Below, piece after piece: positions 54,600 to 64,000 of a stretch of 64,000 bases of DNA. A program made the position numbers and the translations under genes. Positions within the stretch are counted from its first letter, which is position 1, and the number at the start of each line of letters is the position of its first letter. The notes under the pieces are model-generated. The model saw only the letters and a list, made by a program, of their open reading frames with translations, made no database searches and was not told where the DNA came from. The DNA comes from Isoetes taiwanensis (Eukaryota > Streptophyta > Lycopodiopsida > Isoetales > Isoetaceae): the NCBI GenBank assembly GCA_021234155.1, contig JAJEKV010000083.1, positions 462,332-526,331 on the forward strand, written 5' to 3'.

Positions 54600-57500
54600 G
54601 AGCTGATCGCAATCCCCGAAGCGGAGTCAAGCAGGGCATCGAGTTGCCTCACTCCGGGCTAGGCATCACAAGCCTAGCCCCTATCATCATCAATCTGAGA
54701 GGAGTATCTACTCCTGCCGACATCCGGTAACCTTCCCTAATGCGTGGAGAGGAGTCAGTTGGACTTTTAACGGCCTGGGACTAACCGCGGGGTGATCGAA
54801 GAGTTGACCACTTTATCGTCTCCGAGCCTCACTTCTCAGCCAAGTCGGTAGTCGGCTACCTGGCCAGGAAGCTGCACCGATATCCGTGCCTACAAAGAAG
54901 ATCGTGCAAATGATGGACGCAGCCGGAGCTGCTGAATGAGGAGGAGTTCCTGGCCTCCAAGAATGTATGGGGATCCGTGGAAGACCACGCAGCATCCTCC
55001 AATGCCTGTGCCTTCACACCACCTCCCCTAAGAAGTGAGAAGGAATCACTCCCGGGGAGGGTCGACTCCGCATTAATCGAAGACCACCGAGCTCACCGAG
55101 ATAGAGGTCGACAGTACGGGCGCACGTAATCGTAGAGGCCAAGTGCAAGTGAGAACATCCGCGACGACAACGGCTGTCGCCAGTACTCATTTCTGCCGCC
55201 ACGGCCGATGGCGAATAAATGTACACCGCAGTTCACCTTAGGAGAGGAAGTGTTCATGCTGATTGCACCCTCGGCTTCTGCAGTGCATGCTCGCATAGCG
55301 CAATGTTGACTATGCCGCCCCGTCAAGAGTGGGCAATGGCACTCGACTCTTCGACTACCATACCCCATCGACGCCAGCGACACAATAGCAAAATCGCCCC
55401 AGCATCCATCAGCAGGTAGAAGACTTGGTGAGAGCCTTACAGGACGCCGCCGGGCAGTTATCATCGTAGAACTTGGGTCACCGGTAGAATGCGCCCAAGG
55501 CTAAGAAGTTTCTTTAGACAACCTTGCCCATCAAGCGATTTCAAGACTAGTTAGACTCTTGGTCCCTGGAGACTCTTTTTGTACTAAAATATTATGATTA
55601 TATAAATAATTCCTTGCTAGACTTTAAATGTTTTGGTTGATGACGGTCTCTGGCCAATTATACCCAACAAACATAAACAATGCAAGAGGAACAAAGGAAA
55701 CTAAATCCATATAGCCACATGAATCACTTGTGGATGCAAATTTTAGAGGCTTCCAAGCTGCCAGGGAACAACCCATGAGATCTTATAGAAGAACGGACCT
55801 CACCCAGACCACCCCAAGAAGGAACCTGCTTGAAGATATGGAACCCATGACCCCGTGAGGAGGAGATATCCCAGAGGAGGACGGACCTGAGTGTATAGCG
55901 GCCTTGCTGTCTCACAAGCAGGAGTGGTGTTCTATAAGGCCGCCCACCGTCACAAGCACGGGCTCGGAAACAGGAAGGGACAAGAAGAGGAGAAGAGAAG
56001 TGAGATCCCCAGCCTCGATTCCGACCTGCCCTCGCACTGCATCCACCGGTGAAGAAGAAGAGCAGCCCAAGACCGAATGTAAGGAAGGCAAAGGAACAAT
56101 CAAGAGGGAAGGCAGGAAACACCCCGTGAAGGACGACAAAGAGACACTGTGGCCTCCTCGACTACCGTAAGGTAGATTCAAAGACCGCAATGTGGCGAAG
56201 GCCGAACGGGAAGGCCTCGGGAGAACAGGTCGTGATTGGAAGTAGAGGCAGCTGGCTACCAAATGAGTGGAGCACGGCAATGCTTATGGCGTTTAGCGAT
56301 AAAGATAAAGGAAGAGGGTAAACAGCCAACTTGAAAGGAGCCACGGATTTGGTGGAAGGGCGAGTAAAAGGCACATGGCTTAAGGTGGATGCTGTGTTCG
56401 TGAAGTTTGCTAAAGCCTTCAAGCACCATTACGCCCCAAGGGAACAGGAAGTCCAAAGATGATGCACAGGCTTTCCTATAGGCCGCGGCGTGCCATAGCG
56501 CTACCAACCAGTCCAGAACATACAGAAGAATTCATGAGGCTAAGACTCAGATGTGCCAAAGTTGGGTGAGAAGCATGCGCTGAAAGTTATATTGAGGGGC
56601 TGACGAGGAGATCCCAGTTTGTGAGGGCAATAAACCCTGAAGACAAAAAGATCGAAGCAGAGTCCGGAAGCAATATAAGCTTGCGGTGGTCTGACCTCTA
56701 ATAGCTGCAAGCGCATGTTAAAGATTTCCGTGATAAAGGCAAGGCGACGGGGAAGCTATAGCCCTAGGCGTCATTCAGGTCCAGAGCCCCTATTGCGTGG
56801 AAACCAGGGAAACAAGAGGAGAAGAAGCGTGTCCTTCAAGGACAAGCAGAGGGGCTCAAACTTACCCAAAGCGGTGCGACTCTTTGCGCCATGCCCATGA
56901 AAGAGACAGAGTGGCATGAAAAGCAAATTTTGTTTGTGTGGCTCCAGCCGTGCCATAGGACAGCAACCGCCTCTTTACCGGCCATGAGTGCAGCTCTAGC
57001 CGAGTTGGGAGATTGGGGATCGCCTGTTCGACGACGACGGGCTTAAGAAGCCCGACTACATTCGTGGTGAGCTATATCTTTGCCGCGACAGATACACGCC
57101 AGCGTAAAGCCGCGATAAGGTAATTTCCATGGAAAGGCCAAGACCAAGTCCTTCATAGTCTTGATAGATCAGGAAGTAAAGCCATAACTTTGCATCCCCG
57201 CACGGTTCAAATGTTGAAGTTGAAACCATTGAAGTCAGCCAAGGCCCTACTGCCTTAGCAAGCGGTGCGGTAAGGCGACTTCCAAGCAGTAAGAGAATTA
57301 ACTTCGACATCGACTCTGCCGTGGATTAATATCCGTGATGGGGCGAAGTACCGGGCATTAAGTGGCATGCGACTTGATCATAGGAATGGAGCACTTGACC
57401 AGCAAGGGCCATTATCGATTGTGGAGTTTGAAGGTGACCTTCCAACACCGACGGCAAGATCATTGAGATAATGTAAGGAAGTTTGTTCCCATCATGCGTT

Positions 57501-60480
57501 GTATGTCTTCTAAACGCTATTCAAGTGCATCAAGAGGAGTAAAGGGCATACATCTTCGCTAAGCTTTGAGATTGGGGTGAGCCGTAATCTAAGGAAGCAA
57601 AGAAGACAGTGTCAAAGAAGTTACCCAAGCAAATAGCTGCCGACACGAGTTCCCATGATCTCTTTCCGTATGAGATCAAGCGCCTTTCCTCCCTAGAGTC
57701 GAAAAGCGAATAGCACTGGAATCGGGAACAAAGCCAACAAGCAAGTGCCTGATATAGAATGCACGACAACGCCAGAGTTGTCGTGAGCTAAAGAAGCAGC
57801 TTATGTGAGCCGCTGACCTAGGCTAGTTTCCTCATTAGACTTAGTGTTTCGCCATTTGGAGCCCCATTCTCTTTGTAAAGAAGAAGGATGGCAGCTTTAA
57901 GGATGTGTAGACTATGTGCGCCTGAACAAGCACACCATTAAGAACAAGTATGCGCCTCATCGATGACTTTGATGGATCATCAGCTACAAGGAGCAAAGAA
58001 TCTTCCTAAAATTGACTTAAGGTCGTGTATCATCGATCAGATAAAGGGAAGAAGATATCCATAAGACGCCTTCAACGCCAGGTATAAGCACTATGAGTTC
58101 ATCGTGCTCTCACACGCTCATGAGGCTCATGAATCCATATCTCCTCGTGGAGTTCCTAGACACCTTTGTGATTGTTTTGATGACATTTTGGTGTATAGCA
58201 GATCCCTTGAAGAGCACGTGATAACACTTGAGAAGAGGCCGGAGAAGTTGAAGAGGCACTGGGGCTAGGCCAAGTTGTCGGGCGCCACTTAAATGCAGGA
58301 AGGTGGAGTATCTAGGTCATGTGATCTCGAGAAGCAGCATCTCGACGATCCCCGCGAAAGATTGAAGCCGCTATTCAGCGGTCGGCTCAAGAATGCAGAA
58401 GTCGGGTTTTCTACCAGTAGAGTACTACAGAAGTTCGTGAAGACCCCTTGGTTAAGATAGCGCCCTGCTAATGCATTTGGACGAGGGCGGAGAAAGTGAA
58501 AGATTGCATGGAGCATTGGCACAAGAAAGCCCAAGCGTGGTTTGAATTCATTGAAGGAAGCTTTTAATGAACCGCCAGCCTTTAACCGCCGGACCGAGAA
58601 AGACAAGCTTGTGGTGCTTTACGACGCGAGTAAGATAGCTATAAAAAGGTTTATGTAAAGAAGAGCACGTGGTACAGATGATTCCGGTGAAGATGAATCC
58701 ACTAAACACGCTACCACACGCATGATCAGGAATTGTTTAAGGCTGGTCGTGGGTATTAAGAATTTGGAGGCACTACCTTTGAAGGAAGTTCCAGCTGGAT
58801 ACGTAATTCACCGAAATTCCAATATGTATTCACGCAAATCCACACCTCAACCTGAGGCGTAGAAGGTGGATGGAGTTCCAGCACGACTTGATATAGTCTG
58901 GGCAAGCCGCGGAAGTCAATGTGGTAGCTGGATGCGCTTTCAAGGCATCCCATTAACTAGAGTGCATTGGTAATGCAATTTAATTCTCCACACTTTGGTA
59001 AGAAGGATTGAAGATTCCTTTGCCAACTGATGTGGATTTCAGTGAGATGGGCAAGCCTCTAAGGAGGCCAGGAAATGTATAAGGAGCGGGAAGCCTTAAA
59101 CATTATAAGAAGGAAGGCAACTGCAGGCCCATAAGAATAAGCTGTGCGACCAATCATCGTGGGTAAGGAAATTGATCCTCCACGACACGCACAACAGCCC
59201 AATAGCTGGCCACAAAGCGGATTCTATGAAAACATATTTCCAAAGTGCGCAATAGTTATTATTGGCCAGAAATGAAGAAAGCGATAGCTCGGTATATCAA
59301 GGTAAGGAATGCCAAATATGTCGCCATCAAGGCGTATAGCTTCAATTCCAGAGCTTGAGCCATTAGTCGTGCCAAATGCTAAGTGGGAGGTGATTAGCAT
59401 GGATTTCATCACAGGACTCCCAAGGACCGTAAGAGGGAAAGATGTTTTGATGGTAGAATGGCTGTTGTTTAAAAATGGTACATTTATGCCTTGCACACTA
59501 CGATACAAACATATGGATACAGCCGGTTTTCACCAAAGAGATCTTCAAAGCTCATGGCATGCCATGATTATTCCACAGTATCCGAAGTTCATGGTTACTT
59601 TTGGCAAGACTTTAGCATTAATCCAGACGAAGTTATCCATGAGCATCTATGATAATACTTCATCCCTTAGATCTGATGGCCAAACTGAGCCGACCAACAG
59701 ATTTTGGAAGACATACTTAAACTATGTCCGGAATAAGCAAAAGCGTGGGAAGAATTTATTCGTTTGGTGGAGTTTAGTTTTATATTAGCACCAAGCGTGA
59801 ATCATCCCAAATGTCAAGCATGATCAATTACGGGCTATCAAGGTTTCAATCTGCATTAATTTGGCACAACCCCGTCCATGTGGAAGTTTCGCAGCCAGAT
59901 GTTACCGACAGCAGCCTGTGGAAGAAGTTCGAGGGTATCCGAAGAAGAAGTCACAAAAAGAGTGATCACGGCTGCTGACGTAAGAGAGTTCCAAAGTTGG
60001 AGATGATGTTTGGCTCAAGATCAGGTGCTGCGCGGCTCGTAGATCGGAATTGCAAGCAGTTTTCTGTTCCGCGGTAATGGATCCTTCTAATAGTCAAGAG
60101 AGTAGGTAACCAATCCTACAAGCCAGACTTGCCAAAGACACCTAAAGATTCATATGTCTTCCAATGAGTTTGTTGGAAGAAGCATATTCAAACTGCATCG
60201 GTCTTTGACACTCCAAACGATAAGTTGGAAATGATGGAGGAGCAATTCGGAAATAGTTCCGCACTGATTCTTGATGTAAAGCCTTCAAGAAAAACGAGAG
60301 AGATCGTGACCCTCCAAAGATTTGGTCAAGTGGTTTACTTACTGTGCTGGAAGATCGACGCGGGTACCCTTAAGAAAGATTTAGCAAGCAGCATCTACGC
60401 TTTATGGAGCAATGGACGGGTAAGGTCATTCAAGAAATCGGGGCTCGTGCATGTCGACTGTAGATTAATTCTATGGTTAA
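54600..60480 (+). pseudogene. Cassette 2, gag and pol remnants (copy C)
   Basis: Recognisable pieces in order: cassette 2 C-terminus (to about 55550), gag core (about 56240-56640), [16 protein letters not shown] region (58170), RNase H pieces (58800-58960), integrase [20 protein letters not shown] (59400), and chromodomain traces (60260-60400). All are frame-broken. Confidence 0.65.
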
Positions 60481-61301
60481 GATTAATTCACGATGCAACC
60501 TATGCTAGGTATGGTCGATGCGCATAACATGATGGGACCACCACGGTGATCTCTAGGGCGTGGTGGCAATGTCACGTAGGCATGACCGCTACTGAGCTTG
60601 GCGCGGGATGGTGATTGAAAGTCTATCATCTCTACTGGCAGACGCACTGAGAAAGGGAGGCCATTAAGGAATGGCATTGATAGGAAAGGCACCTTTAGCC
60701 CCATATGCTTTGATAGGAGGAATCAGCCTTCACTCATTATTACCGAAGGACCTATCCTCCACTGCAACTAGGTGTAGGCATGAGCTGCATATAGGCATAG
60801 AGTAGCGTCAGCCTCCACGGCCATAATGGAAGATCACCCTCTCTACCGGGAGATTAGCCATGCATCCATGTAGATAGGTAGTGGTCACTATATAACTAAA
60901 ATTTTTATTAATAATTAAATGATACTAACGTAGTGTCACCGCAGCCAATGTAGAAGCCCGGAAAAGCAAGGAGGTCGAGTTATTTGAAGACTTCCGCAAC
61001 ACAAATTAATGGAATGTGTTGCGCTGAAATGAAGAGACTTGACGACTTTAATTTTGATAAACTATCTGTCATGTTAAGTGAGGAATTTTTGAGTGTAACT
61101 GCTTTAATGATGTTATGAATTGATAAAGTTATTTTACAATATAATGGTGTGATATCAACTTTAAAAATATTACCTTAAGGTAATCTTGTTAAATGGTAAA
61201 TACTTCATAGTGAAGCATCATGTGACGTTGACGGTAAGGTTAGATGATCCGCTGGACCTGCCCCATGCCGCGGACAAACATCATTTCAAGGGTGGGGAGA
61301 A

Positions 61302-62902
61302 TGCTTCCAGACAAGAGATAATGGCCCCGGTGACGACACGACGTTGCCACGCCGTATTAATGCCAATTCTAATCATCGTACGCCAATGTGTAGCCAGTGG
61401 GTATTCCTGTAGGGGCATCACGTAAATATGTGCAATTCATTAATGTGCACATTTTGCCCAGCACATTAATGGGCACATATTTCCATGGACACTTCATGCC
61501 AAGTGGGCCACACTTAGGTACTAATGCACATTTTCCAATGTACAGCCATTAATGTGGGCACACATTTTCCATGGCAACATTTGGCCACCTAGCTCTAAAG
61601 GTAGCCCATTTCCAATTATCCCACATGCCCAAAGGATAATTGGAAACCCCTAACCAACCCTTGTCTATATAGGTAGAAACCCTAAATCTGCCCACTCTCA
61701 TTCTAGGGCTTTAGAACTCCTGCTTTTGGCTGCCTCAACAGCCAAACCGCGATCCTAGACTCCCCACTGGGGAGAATGTATCCTTAGTTTCTTGATTCAG
61801 CCAAGCCGCCAGATGGTCGAAGCTCAAAATGTAAGGAGCCTCTCAAGGATCGTATTTAGCTAATTAGGGATAGTCTAAACCCCTATTTCACCATCAATCT
61901 AGGTTTAGCCCTTAGATTACTCAAGCAGCTCTCTAGATCTCTAGATAGCAGATTCTAAACTAAAGAACCTAACCTATGTTATACATTTAGACGAAGTTCT
62001 TAGTTCTGAAGGCGGACGACGTATCTCTATGAACTCCTTTGTATTGGGAAGGGGTAGAGACTCAAAGCTCAGAAGCTGATGCTCCAGAGTAGCCTCTCAG
62101 CACACCAGATTCGCCTGCACAAGAGCCAATAACGGATGTGGGTGAAGGCCAGACCGGGCTAAGAAGGAGATGTCCCGACTTTGAACGATCCTCCGTGTGT
62201 AAAGCCTACCGGGGATCATCAGGACTAGGTCCACGGCTTTGTCATCATGCGGCGTAAGTGTATGGCTGGCCTCGGCTGAATCTCGAAGTGGGTGTTCACT
62301 TTCCAAAGGTTCACTGAATACGCAAAGGGGTCTCTAGTCACCTTGAGTCAAGATGTAGATCTCGAGGGAGTGATCCCTACCTGCTCCCACTGAACCGGGA
62401 AGATGAGCCTCCAGAAACGTACTCCTTTGGTTGCGTATCCGCGGCTGTACCGTGTCCTCGACACTTTTCAGCCCACTCGCAAAGCGTACGGAGGGGCGGA
62501 TGGAGGGATAACCTTTATGCCATGTTCAGGCGCTGCCCAAATCCATTGCCATGAATTCGTCCGCGAATGAACTCGAGAATCTGCCGCCGGGCCATCCCTT
62601 CGAAGTCCGAGCCTTGGGTAGGATTCTGTAGGATGTGTCATCTTTGCTGATGCAGATAGGTGGATGGACATCCTTCGAGATGGTCATATGATGGATGTAT
62701 GTGCTAATGACATGTATGTAAGTCTACGCTTCCGCAAAATTAGGCGCCGAGGGAGATGGGTAATGACCCTTCACTTTCCTTAATCGGGTGCACCGCCATG
62801 CTTTTGCAATTTCATGAAGGGCCCCAGATAGCATGGAGTCGGGTATGGGGATGAACTCGCTTTATACCTGCGGAAAGCAACGAGGCGAGTAGGGATGCCA
62901 CA
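61302..62902 (+). repeat. 3' LTR (copy C)
   Basis: Follows GGTGGGGAGAA. The boundary bases are degraded (TGCTTCCAG...), the right end is ATGCCACA. The rest follows the copy A LTR in order, including the telo-box and CTCTAGATCTCTAGATAGCAG block. Confidence 0.75.
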
Positions 62903-63936
62903 TCGCACAACCATTCAAAAGTTGCCCGTGAAACCTACATCTTCCTCGACACAAAACATTCTATCCGCGGTGACTATGTGACAAGATGTTTTCGTATCCT
63001 TCTATGCGCTTACACCTAACAACTCCTTTGTCATTTCCTTTGTCATGAAAGTCATCTTTTGTACCAACTCGAAAGCACTTCGCACAATATGCATACATGT
63101 ATCTCTTTGGGATGGTGTATTTCTACCGGGCCTTTAACATCTCCAACATTACAGCGAATCGCAATATTTGCATTTGTGGTAGCTATCGTATCAAGTGCTT
63201 GGAACTACTAAAACAAAATCCCAAGACAAATTAGGAACACAAGACGGAGAATGGCAACCGAGAAATGATCTCGCCAGTATGACTATGTAATGTCGGGCCA
63301 TGATACAACAGTTGAAATAAGTCAAACCGAAGATAAAGATATGCATCTACCAAGTTAGATGCATCTTTTAGAAGCATCTTGACATTTGTTGATAAACTTC
63401 CTTGTGTATCCTAGGTGGGAGTGCATTAAAATATAAATGTGGGTCTTAATTAATTAAATAGCATAAATAGTAGTACAATGGTTTAAGAAAAAGAGTTTCT
63501 AAAAAGGTAACAATATGTTGAGAGCCAAGTTACCTTTTAAGAATAGTTATCCACCTTGAATGCAAGATGGACTCAAGTCTTTTGTCTTCGAATCAGACAA
63601 ACTTGGGTTTTGTTTGAATCCTCCTCGTCCCCTCTCGTACAGAACATCCAAAGAACTCAAATCATATCTTGTTCATGCAAACAACAATATGGAAGGAGAT
63701 CCCAAAGACCCAAAACATGTATCGTTAAGGCCACATTTGCTTAGCCCTTTGTTGAATAACAAAGAATCAGGAGGATTTGACCTTGTTACTAAAGGACTAG
63801 AAAATAGCTGATAGAATACCTAACAGCTTTAAGTTGAGCTAACTCTCACCCGACAACTCACTGTTGTAAATAAAACCCAAGGTCACACCAAGAAACAATA
63901 ACTCGAGCAATACGTAACTGAACGCATAATACCGAT
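62903..63936 (-). other. Flank copy C, up to assembly gap
   Basis: Third copy of the Harbinger N-terminus and exon-chain flank. It is cut by the gap at the position equivalent to about 36670 of copy A. Confidence 0.75.
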
Positions 63937-63946
63937 NNNNNNNNNN
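63937..63946. other. Assembly gap (10 N)
   Basis: Ten N bases; a join of two contigs with unknown distance. Confidence 0.99.
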
Positions 63947-64000
63947 CATTGAGTTTTAGATGTTCTCATTGTTTCAATAATTTTGTTGCAGGAAAATGCT
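63947..64000 (+). other. Clean sequence with a possible splice acceptor
   Basis: 54 bases ending TTTTGTTGCAG/GAAAATGCT: a pyrimidine-rich stretch and CAG as at intron 3' ends. Too short to assign. Confidence 0.3.

Larger units (their letters stand above)
50739..62902 (+). mobile_element. Tandem copy C of LTR element block (very noisy)
   Basis: Same order as copy B: truncated LTR (about 50739-50885), degraded hairpins, histone H3-like region, cassette 2 with the MITE, gag, pol, PPT and a full LTR (61302-62902). Nearly every protein is broken every 50-100 bases by short indels, yet AT-rich and repeat-poor words stay intact. That is more like uncorrected read error than evolutionary decay. Confidence 0.75.

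Overview
The window is nuclear DNA of a land plant. The evidence is plant-type TATA boxes and telo-boxes, an interrupted PPR gene, a plant LRR receptor-like protein, exons of a CHX cation/H+ exchanger and an NPF (NRT1/PTR) transporter, PIF/Harbinger elements with a TTA target site, and a chromodomain-bearing Ty3/gypsy element primed by initiator-tRNA-Met. A seed-free vascular plant such as a fern would fit the style of the PPR and LINE remnants, but I cannot prove the lineage. The window is repeat-rich and intron-poor; most host genes seen are broken.

Left part (1-16.2 kb): LINE ORF2 tail with an (ATA)n end (1.1-1.96 kb); CHX transporter pseudogene (2.7-3.2 kb); foldback MITE (4.3-4.7 kb); short direct repeats and a minisatellite (5-6.9 kb); LINE remnant (9.2-9.6 kb, minus); LRR receptor-like gene with one frameshift (9.9-11.7 kb, minus); PPR pseudogene with several stops (12.5-14.3 kb), cut off by a LINE reverse-transcriptase fragment.

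16.2-22.4 kb: a complete PIF/Harbinger element (16199-21100) with terminal inverted repeats and TTA target duplications. It has a transposase on plus, a Myb/trihelix-like partner on minus, and an NPF transporter exon with splice sites between them. A second Harbinger transposase on minus follows (21531-22388). It is split by a 13.3 kb LTR retrotransposon, and its 5' part lies at 35674-35924 beyond the insertion. The 5-bp duplication CTGCA flanks the insertion.

22.4-63.9 kb: the LTR element (copy A, 22389-35673) has 1.67 kb LTRs with 8-bp terminal inverted repeats, a PBS, a PPT, gag, protease, RT, RNase H, integrase and a C-terminal chromodomain. Between the PBS and gag it carries two extra protein cassettes. 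Each is preceded by a pair of ~67 bp palindromic hairpins, a TATA box and a similar leader. The first cassette encodes a histone H3-like protein: its N-terminus is an exact H3 tail (ARTKQTARK), followed by a long charged linker and a gap-free H3 histone fold at the C-terminus. The second encodes an unrecognised protein. A retroelement carrying its own H3-type histone together with an H3-reading chromodomain is the outstanding observation here.

Copies B (37.0-50.7 kb) and C (50.7-63.9 kb) repeat the block 'LTR end - internal region - LTR - 1.3 kb flank' in tandem, with rising indel noise up to a 10-N gap at 63937. B and C carry a 0.55 kb foldback MITE in cassette 2 that A lacks. The noise falls mainly at CAG/CTG sites in the element and spares the flank, which suggests base-calling error at methylated CHG sites on top of either a real or a false tandem duplication.
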